In this document: positions 1-9,234 of the stretch, piece by piece
Position numbering within the stretch: position 1 is the first letter of the stretch
Layout of the letters: each line of letters begins with the position of its first letter
From: Novimethylophilus sp036504375
Lineage (GTDB): Bacteria > Pseudomonadota > Gammaproteobacteria > Burkholderiales > Methylophilaceae
DNA: 33,073 nt
Reading direction: 5' to 3'
Assembly: GCF_036504375.1 (NCBI RefSeq)
Contig: NZ_DASXVH010000090.1
Location: 1-33,073 of the forward strand
Program-made: the position numbers and the translations under genes
Notes under the pieces: generated by a model
Database searches by the model: none
Told to the model about the DNA's origin: nothing
What the model saw: only the letters and a program-made list of their open reading frames with translations

Positions 1-1613
1 ATCGCATTGTCGTGCGGCGCCTTGGGGCGCTGAATAAGCGACTCGTGGTCGTGGCTGGTAAAGAAAAATCCGCCGGACTGGGTATCTTCGAAGCGCGCGA
101 GCAGCGCTTCGGCGATGTCGATCGCAAACAACAGGTCCTGCCGGCGGTGTTCGGCTTGCAGCAGTTCCAGCAGCGCATCGAGCAGGAAGGCATGGTCGTC
201 CAGGTAAGCGTTAAGATGCGCCTTGCCCTCCTTGCAGGTAGCCAGCAAGCGCCCGTCTACCCATAAAGTGTCACGGATAAAATCCGTCGCACGCTGTGCG
301 GCGGCGATCCAGGCCGGTTGCTCGAACGCCCGCCCGGCACGCGCCAGGCCCTTGATCGCCAGTGCGTTCCAGCTGGTCAGCAGCTTGTCATCCAGCCCCG
401 GCCGCACACGCGCATCGCGTGCCGCCAGCAGCTTGGCGCGAACCGAAGCCAGGAGTGCGGAAGCCGTTGCCGGTGGAATACCGAGCCTGCCCGCGACCGC
501 AGCCAGGCTATCCTCGGCCTTCAGATGCCAGCCGTGTTCGAAGTTGGGCGCCTGTTCGAGCCCGTAATACGCTGCGGCCAGCGCATATTCCTGCGCAGTC
601 AGCAGATTGCGCGCCTCCTCCCGCGACCAGGCGTAGAACTTACCTTCCGCGCCTTCGGAGTCGGCGTCCAGCGAGGAATAAAAACCGCCCTCGGGCGCGC
701 CCATTTCGCGCAGCATCCAGCCTACGGTTTCTTCCACCACCTCGCGCCAGCGTGGCTCGCCGGTCAGCAGCCAGCCATCGGTATAGATGCTCAGCAATTG
801 GCCATTGTCGTAGAGCATTTTTTCGAAATGCGGGATTTCCCAGCGTTCATCGACGCTGTAGCGGCAGAACCCGCCGCCGAGATGGTCGTAGATGCCGCCG
901 CGCGCCATGCCGTCCAGCGTGAGGCTCACCATGTTGCGCGCCGTTTCATCACCGCTCGCGGCGATGCGCAGCAACAGCGCCCAGTCCGGCTCGTTGGGGA
1001 ATTTGGGTGCGCCGCCGAAACCGCCGCGCGCCGCATCGAAAGCCTGCGCCAGATGCTCGACGCCGGCCCGGATGACGGACTCGTCCGCCATCTGCGCCTC
1101 TTTCCGCGCCCCGCGCTGGGCTAGAGACTCCATCAGCGGCTGGCTCTGCAATTCGATATCCGCCTTATGCTCGCGGTAGGCCGCAGCGATCTTGTGCAGC
1201 AAATCGGCGAAACCCGGCAGGTTGTAGCGCGGCGTCGGCGGGAAATAGGTGCCGCCGTAGAACGGCACCTGGTCCGGCGTCAGAAACATCGTCAGCGGCC
1301 AGCCGCCGCTGCGGCGTACCATCATCGCATGCGCGGTCTGGTAGATCTGGTCGATATCGGGACGCTCTTCGCGGTCCACCTTGATGTTGATGAAATGCTC
1401 GTTCATCACTGCGGCCGTCGCCGCATTTTCAAACGACTCATGCGCCATCACGTGACACCAGTGGCAGGCGGAATACCCTACCGAGAGCAGGATGGGCTTG
1501 TCTTGTGTTTTAGCGAGCGCCAGCGCTTCCGCACCCCAGGGATGCCAATCCACGGGGTTGTCGGCGTGTTGCAGGAGATAGGGGCTGGTTTCGGCGGATA
1601 GGCGATTGGTCAT
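1..1613 (-). CDS. Thioredoxin-domain protein, DUF255/YyaL family (partial, C-terminus outside window)
   Basis: Reading the minus strand from ATG at 1613 gives an open frame of 537 codons to the left edge. The N-terminus (MTNRLSAETSPYLLQHADNP) and the motif SACHWCHVM, with Cys50 and Cys53, are hallmarks of the DUF255 thioredoxin-like domain found in YyaL and human SPATA20. The later part, with GGFGGAPKFP, GGIYDHLGGGF and HFEKMLYDN, matches the alpha/alpha-barrel region that resembles N-acylglucosamine 2-epimerases. Family members are usually near 670-750 residues, so perhaps 130-200 residues lie outside the window. The protein is probably cytoplasmic; its biochemical role is not established, though the CxxC suggests redox chemistry. 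No clear Shine-Dalgarno is visible. The start lies 47 bases after the stop of the dinG-like gene, so co-transcription with it is likely. Confidence 0.9.
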   Translation of the reverse strand, partial: MTNRLSAETSPYLLQHADNPVDWHPWGAEALALAKTQDKPILLSVGYSACHWCHVMAHESFENAATAAVMNEHFINIKVDREERPDIDQIYQTAHAMMVRRSGGWPLTMFLTPDQVPFYGGTYFPPTPRYNLPGFADLLHKIAAAYREHKADIELQSQPLMESLAQRGARKEAQMADESVIRAGVEHLAQAFDAARGGFGGAPKFPNEPDWALLLRIAASGDETARNMVSLTLDGMARGGIYDHLGGGFCRYSVDERWEIPHFEKMLYDNGQLLSIYTDGWLLTGEPRWREVVEETVGWMLREMGAPEGGFYSSLDADSEGAEGKFYAWSREEARNLLTAQEYALAAAYYGLEQAPNFEHGWHLKAEDSLAAVAGRLGIPPATASALLASVRAKLLAARDARVRPGLDDKLLTSWNALAIKGLARAGRAFEQPAWIAAAQRATDFIRDTLWVDGRLLATCKEGKAHLNAYLDDHAFLLDALLELLQAEHRRQDLLFAIDIAEALLARFEDTQSGGFFFTSHDHESLIQRPKAPHDNA

Positions 1614-1660
1614 GCCGGGATTTTATCACCGGCGCACCAATACCTGAATGTTTTAGTCGG

Positions 1661-3622
1661 CTATAGGGCTCCCGGCTCCGGCTCGGCGACAAAAAATGCC
1701 TGCACGTCCGCCAGCTCCCGCGTGCGCTTCATCGGCGGCAGGCTCTGCCAGATACGACGGCCATATTGCTTTTCCACCAGCCGCTTGTCGCAGATCATCA
1801 GCACGCCGCGGTCGGTTTCGTCGCGGATCAGCCGGCCGGCGCCCTGTTTGAGCGTGATCACCGCATAGGGCAACTGGTATTCCATGAAGGCGCTCTTGCC
1901 CTCGGCGTTGATCCTGTCGATGCGTGCCGACAGCACGGGATCGTCCGGCGGCGCGAACGGCAGCTTGTCGATCACCACCAGCGACAGCGCTGCGCCGCGC
2001 ACGTCCACGCCCTCCCAGAAGCTCTGGCTCGCCACCAGCACCGCGTTGCCCAGCTTGCGGAAGCGCTCCAGCAACTCGCTGCGCGAGCTCTCGCCTTGCA
2101 GCAGCAAGGGGAAGTCCAGCCCGTCGCGCTCGAAGGCCTGCTGCAGCCAGGAATGGATTTCGCGCATCGCCCTGAGGCTGGTACACAGCACGAACGCGCG
2201 GCCGCCGCTGGCAATTATCGCCGGCAACGCGGCCTGGGCCACGGCGGCAGCATAGTCCTGCGTGTTCGGCTCCGGCATCGCTTGCGGTACATAGAGCAAC
2301 GCCTGCGCCGGATAATCGAAAGGACTTTCCCAGAAACCGGTACCGGCCTCCAGCAAGCCCATCTGGCCAAGGTAATGGCTGAAATCGCTTTTTACCGCCA
2401 GCGTCGCGGAAGTGAATATCCATGCTCGCGCCTGGCCTTCGATCTGCTTGCTGAAAATTTCGGCGATGGACAACGGCGTCGCATGCAGTTGCACGCTGTG
2501 CGCGAACACTTCCACCCAGCGCACCAGGTTGGCATTGTCGCCGGACTGCCAGCCGGCGATCTGGGCATGCAAAGCCAGCGCACGCTGCCAGCAGTTTTCG
2601 ACACCGGGTCCGCGCTCGGCCTGAAGTTCCAGCATGGCCGCCAGTTCCTTAAGCCTCACGCGCAATCCGTCCAGCGCATCATTGAAGCCTTTCAACCCCA
2701 GCGCCTTCTGCACCGGCATGCGCGCACCTTCCAGCCCGAACACCAGGCGGAAATCGCGCACCGCTTTTTCCAGTGCGGAAGTCGCCTCGGGCAAGGCCTT
2801 GAAATCCTTGGCTTCGGTGAGCGCCTCGGCATGGGTGTCGCGCGCCAGGTCCATCAACTGGCTGGTGGAAATATCTTCGCCGAAGAACAGTCCGGCGGTC
2901 TCAGGCAATTGGTGGGCTTCGTCAAAAATCACCGTATTGGCGGCAGGCAGCAACTCCGCCACGCCCTCGTCGCGCAGCATGACGTCGGCGAAGAACAGGT
3001 GATGGTTGACCACCACCACATCGGCGGCCTGCGCGCGTTTGCGCGCCTCCATCACGAAGCACTCCTTGTAGTGGGCGCAGTCCTGGCCCAGACAGTTGTC
3101 GCGCGTGGAGGTCACCGAAGCCCAGATCGCGGCGTTTTCCGGCACGATTGCCAGCTCGCTCTTGTCGCCGCTCTGGGTGCGTTGGGCGAAGCGGCCGATC
3201 TCGTGCAGATGGTGCACGTCGTCGCGGCTCATGAAGCGACCTTCGGCCTTGGCGCGCTCCAGGTGGTAATGGCAAACGTAGTTGGCGCGCCCCTTGAGCA
3301 TCGCCACTGTCACAGGTGCTTTCAGCGCTTCGCGCACCGCCGGCAGGTCGCGGTTGAACAGCTGGTCCTGCAAGGTCTTGGTGCCGGTGGAGACGATTAC
3401 CTTGCCGCCGGACAGCAGCGCCGGTACCAGATAGGCGAAGGTCTTGCCGGTGCCGGTGCCGGCTTCGGCCACCAGCACGCAGCGCTGCTCGATGGCGTCA
3501 TGGATCGCCTGCGCCATCTCCAGTTGCTGCGGGCGCAGCCGGTAACCGGCCATGGATTCGGCCAGCGGGCCTTCCGCGGAAAAAATATGGGCGAGATCGG
3601 GCAAGAAAGACCTGGAATTCAA
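1661..3622 (-). CDS. dinG: ATP-dependent DNA helicase, DinG/YoaA family (XPD-like, Fe-S)
   Basis: A superfamily 2 5'-3' DNA helicase of 653 residues, close to E. coli YoaA (about 636). Visible in order: a Q-like motif RLRPQQLEMA (28-37), Walker A AGTGTGKT (54-61), four cysteines placed as in the XPD Fe-S domain (Cys117, 177, 182, 188), the Walker B box DEAH (234-237), and motif VI GAGRLIRDETDRG near the C-terminus. These enzymes unwind forked DNA, D-loops and R-loops during repair. The start is TTG at 3622. An in-frame stop lies a short way upstream and no ATG occurs before residue 24, so TTG is the best choice, although the ribosome site is weak. It is divergent from glgP. YoaA and DinG are hard to separate by eye, so the symbol is approximate. 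Confidence 0.92.
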   Translation of the reverse strand: MNSRSFLPDLAHIFSAEGPLAESMAGYRLRPQQLEMAQAIHDAIEQRCVLVAEAGTGTGKTFAYLVPALLSGGKVIVSTGTKTLQDQLFNRDLPAVREALKAPVTVAMLKGRANYVCHYHLERAKAEGRFMSRDDVHHLHEIGRFAQRTQSGDKSELAIVPENAAIWASVTSTRDNCLGQDCAHYKECFVMEARKRAQAADVVVVNHHLFFADVMLRDEGVAELLPAANTVIFDEAHQLPETAGLFFGEDISTSQLMDLARDTHAEALTEAKDFKALPEATSALEKAVRDFRLVFGLEGARMPVQKALGLKGFNDALDGLRVRLKELAAMLELQAERGPGVENCWQRALALHAQIAGWQSGDNANLVRWVEVFAHSVQLHATPLSIAEIFSKQIEGQARAWIFTSATLAVKSDFSHYLGQMGLLEAGTGFWESPFDYPAQALLYVPQAMPEPNTQDYAAAVAQAALPAIIASGGRAFVLCTSLRAMREIHSWLQQAFERDGLDFPLLLQGESSRSELLERFRKLGNAVLVASQSFWEGVDVRGAALSLVVIDKLPFAPPDDPVLSARIDRINAEGKSAFMEYQLPYAVITLKQGAGRLIRDETDRGVLMICDKRLVEKQYGRRIWQSLPPMKRTRELADVQAFFVAEPEPGAL

Positions 3623-3660
3623 TTGTCCGCGATCAGGCGGCGCTTGAGGAATATGGACTA

Positions 3661-3666
3661 ATTATA
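3661..3666 (-). promoter_or_regulatory. Putative -10 element for the dinG-like gene
   Basis: A perfect TATAAT is read on the minus strand about 40 bases before the TTG start. No convincing -35 hexamer sits 16-18 bases further upstream, so only the -10 is supported. Transcription would start near 3654 and give a leader of about 30 nt. Confidence 0.4.
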
Positions 3667-3761
3667 GCGTCAATTCTCCCGGACGAGCCGGTAAACCGGG
3701 CCTGGCTGCACGCAGATGCTGCGAAGTGCGGGCCTGTGATCCGTGAAAATTTTTGCGCAAG

Positions 3762-3791
3762 TTGGCGCGTCCTCCATGCATGCACTAAAAT
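3762..3791 (+). promoter_or_regulatory. Candidate sigma-70 promoter for glgP-ppc
   Basis: TTGGCG at 3762-3767 and TAAAAT at 3786-3791 are separated by 18 bases. That is four of six and five of six matches to the consensus. It would give a leader of about 145 nt before glgP. Confidence 0.35.
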
Positions 3792-3944
3792 CGCACCTGC
3801 TTGCAAAATAATGCACGGCGCCGGAACTTGGCAATCAGCGCATAAGACCAGCTCTCGTGCAAGACTCCGGATGTGCCGCGATGGTCCGATAGTTGCTGAC
3901 TACCCGCTTATGCCAGGCCTCGAATACTTTCCAGGAATAATATT

Positions 3945-6446
3945 TTGAATTCCAAACCCTTTACCCTCAGCACGACCCCTCCCGGCTTTGCGGATCTCCC
4001 ACCATCCGATATGGATAGCCGCAGCCTGATCGAAGACTTCAGGCGTTATTTCAGCCGTACATTGGGGCGGGACGAGATCAGCGAGTCTTCATACCACGCA
4101 TACACCGCATTCTCGATGGCGTGGCGCGACCGCATGATGGACCGCTGGAAGAAAACCCAGGCGGCCTACGATGCGCAGGATTGCAAACGCACCTATTACC
4201 TGTCGCTGGAATTCCTGATGGGCCGGGCGCTGGGCAATGCCATGCTCAACCTGGAGGAAAAATCGTCCACCGCCGACACGCTGAAAACGATGGGGCTGGT
4301 GCTGGAGGAAATCGCCGAACTCGAGCACGACGCCGGTCTCGGCAACGGCGGCCTGGGACGGCTTGCCGCATGTTTCCTCGACAGCTGCGCCACCTTGCAG
4401 CTGCCGGTGACGGGCTACGGCATCCGCTACGAATACGGCATGTTCCGCCAGAAAATCGAAAACGGCTACCAGCTGGAAGAGCCGGACCACTGGCTGAGGA
4501 TAGGCAACCCATGGGAAATCGAACGCCAGGAGCATGCGGTACGGGTCAAGTTCGGCGGCTACAGCGAGTTCACCGATGAAGACGGTCATGCGCGAGCGCG
4601 CTGGGTGCACTCGCACGACGTGCTGGCGGTGCCTTACGACATGCCGATCCCCGGTTATCGCAACGGCACGGTCAATACCTTGCGCCTGTGGAAATCCACC
4701 GCCACCGATGAATTCGACCTCGAGGAATTCAATGCCGGCAGCTATGCGGAAGCGGTCGGCGCGAAGAACGCGGCCGAACACATCACCATGGTGCTATACC
4801 CCAACGACGCCAGCGAAAACGGCAAGGAACTGCGCCTGCGCCAGCAGTATTTCCTGGCATCGGCCAGCTTGCAGGACATATTGCGCCACTGGGTCAAGCA
4901 ACACGGCAATGATTTTTCGCGGTTTGCCGACAAGCATTGCTTCCAGCTCAACGACACTCATCCTACCTGCGCCGTGCCGGAACTGATGCGTCTCTTGATG
5001 GACGAGCACGGCCTGAAGTGGGACGACGCCTGGGCGATCACCGCACGCACTGTCGCCTACACCAACCACACGCTATTGCCGGAAGCGCTGGAAAAATGGC
5101 CGGTGAGCATGTTCGGCCGCCTGCTGCCGCGCCTGCTCGATATCATTTATGAAATCAACGCGCGCTTCCTGGCCGCAGTTTCATTGCGCTGGCCTGGCGA
5201 CAGCGAACGCCAGCGGCGTATGTCCATCATCGAGGAAGGCAACGACCAGCAGGTACGCATGGCCTACCTGGCGGTGGTGGCCAGCACTTCGGTCAACGGC
5301 GTAGCCGAATTGCATTCGCAACTGCTGCAGCAGCACCTGTTCCGCGACTTCTACGAACTGTGGCCGGAAAAATTCAACAACAAGACCAACGGCGTCACGC
5401 CGCGCCGCTGGATGGCATCGAGCAATCCGGCGCTGAGCGCCTTGATCACCTCGGCGATCGGCCCGGACTGGATCACCGACATGCCGCAGTTGCGCAAGCT
5501 GGCGCCCTACGCCGAGGATACGCAATTCCGGGCCAGATGGCGCGCGGTCAAGCAGGCCAACAAAGCCCGCCTTTCCGAGCTGGTGCAGCAGGATTGCGGC
5601 ATCATTTTCGACATCAACGCGCTGTTCGACGTACAGGTCAAACGCATTCATGAATACAAGCGGCAACTGCTCAACGTGCTGCACGTCATCCATCTGTACG
5701 ACCGCATCAAGCGCGGGCAAAAAGACGGCATCACGCCGCGCTGCGTGCTGATCGGCGGCAAGGCGGCACCCGGCTACATGATGGCGAAACGTATCATCAA
5801 GCTGGTCAATGCGGTGGCCAACGTGATTAACGAGGACCCGGACACCGCCGGCCTGCTGCGGCTGGCGTTCCTGCCGGATTACCGGGTCACGGCGATGGAA
5901 ATCATTTGCCCCGGCGCGGATCTGTCGGAACAGATTTCGACCGCCGGCAAGGAAGCCTCGGGCACCGGCAACATGAAGTTCATGATGAACGGGGCGCTGA
6001 CGATAGGCACACTGGATGGCGCCAATATCGAAATCATGGAAGAGGTCGGCCGCGACAACTTCTTCCTGTTCGGGCTGAACGCCGAACAGGTCGAAGCGGC
6101 CAAATGCCGCTACGACCCGGCCGCGATCATCAATCAGGACGAAGACCTGTCGCGGGTGATGCATCTGCTGGAATGCAACCATTTCAACCTGTTCGAACCC
6201 GGCATTTTCGACCCCATCATCCATGCCATTTGCAGCCCGCACGACCCCTGGCTGACGGCGGCGGATTTCCGCAGCTATGTCGATGCCCAGAATGCGGTCG
6301 CCGAAGCCTACCTGAACCCGGAGCACTGGACGCGCATGAGCATCCTCAATACCGCCGGCAGCGGAAAATTTTCCAGCGACCGCACGATTTCCGACTACAA
6401 CCGCGACATCTGGCATTTGCCCGCGATTGCACCGAACGGCAACTGA
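3945..6446 (+). CDS. glgP: Glycogen (alpha-glucan) phosphorylase
   Basis: Releases glucose 1-phosphate from the ends of glycogen or maltodextrin using phosphate and pyridoxal phosphate. At 833 residues it is similar to E. coli GlgP (815). The conserved core is present: EHDAGLGNGGLGRLAACF near 125, VTGYGIRYEYGMF near 155, FNNKTNGVTPRRW in the middle, VKRIHEYKRQLLN, and the cofactor motif EASGTGNMKFMMNG with the Schiff-base lysine at about Lys678. The start is TTG at 3945, chosen because AGGA lies 8 bases upstream; the first ATG, at residue 23, has no ribosome site. It is followed after 25 bases by ppc, so the two are probably one transcript. No other glycogen genes are in the window. Confidence 0.96.
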   Translation: MNSKPFTLSTTPPGFADLPPSDMDSRSLIEDFRRYFSRTLGRDEISESSYHAYTAFSMAWRDRMMDRWKKTQAAYDAQDCKRTYYLSLEFLMGRALGNAMLNLEEKSSTADTLKTMGLVLEEIAELEHDAGLGNGGLGRLAACFLDSCATLQLPVTGYGIRYEYGMFRQKIENGYQLEEPDHWLRIGNPWEIERQEHAVRVKFGGYSEFTDEDGHARARWVHSHDVLAVPYDMPIPGYRNGTVNTLRLWKSTATDEFDLEEFNAGSYAEAVGAKNAAEHITMVLYPNDASENGKELRLRQQYFLASASLQDILRHWVKQHGNDFSRFADKHCFQLNDTHPTCAVPELMRLLMDEHGLKWDDAWAITARTVAYTNHTLLPEALEKWPVSMFGRLLPRLLDIIYEINARFLAAVSLRWPGDSERQRRMSIIEEGNDQQVRMAYLAVVASTSVNGVAELHSQLLQQHLFRDFYELWPEKFNNKTNGVTPRRWMASSNPALSALITSAIGPDWITDMPQLRKLAPYAEDTQFRARWRAVKQANKARLSELVQQDCGIIFDINALFDVQVKRIHEYKRQLLNVLHVIHLYDRIKRGQKDGITPRCVLIGGKAAPGYMMAKRIIKLVNAVANVINEDPDTAGLLRLAFLPDYRVTAMEIICPGADLSEQISTAGKEASGTGNMKFMMNGALTIGTLDGANIEIMEEVGRDNFFLFGLNAEQVEAAKCRYDPAAIINQDEDLSRVMHLLECNHFNLFEPGIFDPIIHAICSPHDPWLTAADFRSYVDAQNAVAEAYLNPEHWTRMSILNTAGSGKFSSDRTISDYNRDIWHLPAIAPNGN

Positions 6447-6471
6447 AAAATAAAAAATGAGGGGGATATAA

Positions 6472-9216
6472 ATGCCGGCTGAACTGGCGCTGAAGGAAAA
6501 CATCCGCTATCTCGGCCGGATTCTGGGCGAAGTCATCAGAAACAAGGAGGGCGAAGAAACTTTCCAGGCCATAGAAGCCATCCGCCAGACCGCGGTAAAG
6601 TTTCATCGCGAGGAAGATCCGGCATCCGCGCAGCGGCTCGACCATCTGCTGAAAAACCTCAGCAGCGACCAGACCATCGCCGTGGTGCGCGCTTTCAGCT
6701 ATTTCAAACACCTGGTGAACATCGCCGAGGATCTCAGCAGCCCCCAGAGCTGCACCGACGAAGACCGGTGCGAGCCAGGGCAGCTAAGCTACTCCCTGTC
6801 CCAGATCGAGAAAAAGCAGCTGGATCCGGAGGAAATTGCCGCTTTCTTCAGCTCCGCGCTGATCTCACCGGTGCTGACGGCGCATCCTACCGAAGTCCAG
6901 CGCCAGAGCATCCTCGATATCGAGCGGGCGATTTCCTCGCTGCTGGCGAAAAAGACCCCCGGCATGTCGCGCCAGGAGGCCGAAAGAAACGACCTGATGC
7001 TGCGCGGCGCGATCACGGCCCTATGGCAAACCAGAATGCTGCGGTTTGCGCGCCTGACGGTGAACGACGAAATCAACAATGCGCTGTCCTATTACCGGAT
7101 GACTTTTCTGGATGTGATTCCGGAACTGCTGCAGGATTTTGAACGGGAAATCGGCGCGCAGTTGGACGATGCCGCCTATCGCCTGCCCAATTTCTTCCAG
7201 ATGGGCAGCTGGATCGGCGGCGACCGCGACGGCAATCCCTATGTAGATGCGTCGACGCTGGAACAGGCGATCGTGCAGCAGGCGATTACCGCGTTTGAAT
7301 ACTATCTGGGTCAAGCCCATGCCCTGGGTGGCGAGCTTTCGCTGACGACCCATCTGGTGCATGTAACGCCCGAACTGCTCAAGCTGGCCGACGAGTCTCC
7401 CGACCAGTCGCCCCATCGCCAGGATGAACCGTACCGGCGCGCGCTGATCGCCGTGGTTTCGCGTTTGGCCAAGACCTGCCGGGAACTGACCGGGCACGAA
7501 GTCAATCTGCGCCAGATTTCTCCCGCTATCGCATATGCCTGTCCGGATGAGTTTCTCGCCGACCTGAAAGTTATCGTCGATTCGCTGTGCCGCAACCATG
7601 GCGAAGCGCTGATTTACCCGCGGCTGGGCAAACTTATCAAGGCCATCGAAACCTTCGGGTTTCATCTTGCCACCATCGATTTACGGCAAAGCTCGGACGT
7701 CCATGAAGCCGTCATCGACGAACTGTTCCTGAAGTCCGGCCACGCTTTCAGCTACGCCGAACTGGACGAAGCCGAAAAAATCCGCGTGCTGCTGGAAGAG
7801 TTGAGCCAGCCCAGGCTGATGTCCTCGCCGTTCCAGGAATATTCCGCGTTGGCGCAGTCGGAAATGGGCGTCATCAGGAAAGCCAGGGCAGTGCGGGAAA
7901 AATTTGGTGCGCACGCGGTGCGGCAATACATCATCTCCCATACCGAAACACTGTCGGACCTGCTGGAAGCCGCGCTGTTGCAAAAAGAGGCCGGACTGTC
8001 GAGAGGCAACTGGGGCTCGGCCAGCATCCAGATGGATCTCAACATCGTCCCGCTGTTCGAAACCATCGCCGACTTGCGCAATGCGCCGCAAATCATGGAT
8101 GTGTGGCTGAAGCTGCCTGGTGTCGGCCACGTGGTGCACCACCAGGGCGATCAGCAGGAAATCATGCTGGGCTATTCGGACAGCAACAAGGATGGCGGTT
8201 TTCTCACTTCAAACTGGGAGCTGTACAAGGCCGAGGTGGCGCTGGTGAAACTGTTCAAGCGGGCCGGGGTCAAGCTACGGCTGTTCCACGGACGTGGCGG
8301 CACCGTGGGTCGCGGCGGCGGGCCGACCTACCAGGCCATCATGGCGCAACCGCAAGGCAGCGTGGACGGGCAGATCCGCCTCACCGAACAGGGCGAAATC
8401 ATCGCCAATAAATTCTCCGACCCCAGAGTGGGCAGGCAGCATCTGGAAACCTTGATCGCGGCAACGATAGACGCTTCGCTTTTTCCGCAGGACCAGCTGT
8501 CTCCAGCCAGGCGTCGCGCGTTTGAAATGGCGATGGAAGAGCTATCCACCTTTGCCATGGATGCTTACCGCAGCCTGGTGTACGAAACTCCGGGGTTCAC
8601 CGATTATTTCTTCAGCGCCACGCCGATTTCCGAAATCGCCGAACTGAACATCGGCAGCCGCCCGTCGGCGCGCAAGGCGACGCAGCGCATCGAGGATTTG
8701 CGGGCGATACCCTGGGGATTTTCCTGGGGCCAATGCCGACTGCTGCTCCCCGGCTGGTACGGTTTCGGCAGCGCGATCGAAAAATATCTGGGCGCCGGCG
8801 ACCAACGGGCGCGCATCCTGCAACTGAAGGAAATGCTGATCGAATGGCCGTTGTTCAGAACGCTGCTGGCGAATATGGACATGGTGCTGGCCAAGACCGA
8901 TATGGCGGTGGCGGCGCGTTATTCCCAACTGGTCAGCGACGAACAGCTTAGGAAAACCGTGTTCGAGCGCATCGAGGCCGAATATGCCGCGACCACCCGC
9001 GCGCTGAACCTGCTGCTGGAAAGTCCGGTGCGCCTGGCGAACAACCCCATGCTCGCTCACTCGATCAGGAACCGGCTGCCCTATCTGGACCCGCTCAACC
9101 ATCTGCAGGTCGAACTGATCAAGCGCTTCCGCGACGGCACTGCGGACGATCGCGTCAAGAATGGCATCCACTTATCCATCAACGGCATCGCCGCGGGACT
9201 GCGCAATACTGGCTGA
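6472..9216 (+). CDS. ppc: Phosphoenolpyruvate carboxylase
   Basis: Anaplerotic enzyme that makes oxaloacetate from phosphoenolpyruvate and bicarbonate, feeding the TCA cycle. It has 914 residues; E. coli Ppc has 883. The catalytic signature VLTAHPTEVQRQS contains His138, GSWIGGDRDGNPYV follows, then LGYSDSNKDGGFL, and FHGRGGTVGRGGGP with His606 and Arg614 (equivalent to E. coli His579 and Arg587). It ends LRNTG, the usual C-terminus that contributes to the active site. ATG at 6472 follows a strong GAGGGGG ribosome site. It is encoded directly after glgP, linking storage-glucan breakdown to C4 acid supply. The downstream gene ubiB is convergent, with stops 18 bases apart. Confidence 0.97.
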   Translation: MPAELALKENIRYLGRILGEVIRNKEGEETFQAIEAIRQTAVKFHREEDPASAQRLDHLLKNLSSDQTIAVVRAFSYFKHLVNIAEDLSSPQSCTDEDRCEPGQLSYSLSQIEKKQLDPEEIAAFFSSALISPVLTAHPTEVQRQSILDIERAISSLLAKKTPGMSRQEAERNDLMLRGAITALWQTRMLRFARLTVNDEINNALSYYRMTFLDVIPELLQDFEREIGAQLDDAAYRLPNFFQMGSWIGGDRDGNPYVDASTLEQAIVQQAITAFEYYLGQAHALGGELSLTTHLVHVTPELLKLADESPDQSPHRQDEPYRRALIAVVSRLAKTCRELTGHEVNLRQISPAIAYACPDEFLADLKVIVDSLCRNHGEALIYPRLGKLIKAIETFGFHLATIDLRQSSDVHEAVIDELFLKSGHAFSYAELDEAEKIRVLLEELSQPRLMSSPFQEYSALAQSEMGVIRKARAVREKFGAHAVRQYIISHTETLSDLLEAALLQKEAGLSRGNWGSASIQMDLNIVPLFETIADLRNAPQIMDVWLKLPGVGHVVHHQGDQQEIMLGYSDSNKDGGFLTSNWELYKAEVALVKLFKRAGVKLRLFHGRGGTVGRGGGPTYQAIMAQPQGSVDGQIRLTEQGEIIANKFSDPRVGRQHLETLIAATIDASLFPQDQLSPARRRAFEMAMEELSTFAMDAYRSLVYETPGFTDYFFSATPISEIAELNIGSRPSARKATQRIEDLRAIPWGFSWGQCRLLLPGWYGFGSAIEKYLGAGDQRARILQLKEMLIEWPLFRTLLANMDMVLAKTDMAVAARYSQLVSDEQLRKTVFERIEAEYAATTRALNLLLESPVRLANNPMLAHSIRNRLPYLDPLNHLQVELIKRFRDGTADDRVKNGIHLSINGIAAGLRNTG

Positions 9217-9234
9217 CACGCCCAGGAATGCGGA

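Larger units (their letters stand above)
3623..3944. other. Divergent intergenic region between dinG-like gene and glgP
   Basis: This is the only gap of more than 300 bases without a gene. It holds a TATAAT for the left gene, a candidate promoter for glgP (3762-3791) and a small CCGGT/ACCGG inverted repeat at 3688-3699. Its two borders, which are the two TTG start codons, carry a 10-base perfect inverted repeat (TGGAATTCAA at 3613-3622 and TTGAATTCCA at 3945-3954). I see no RNA gene or convincing small coding frame. Confidence 0.6.

Noticed and set aside
1766..3661. 631-codon plus-strand open frame opposite the dinG-like gene
   Set aside because: It has no ribosome site or family motif, is His/Gln/Arg-rich as expected from antisense reading of a GC-rich gene, and the opposite strand carries a full helicase.
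3736..3948. 70-codon plus-strand frame before glgP
   Set aside because: It starts at a GTG with no ribosome site, has no recognisable motif and runs through the promoter region into the glgP start.
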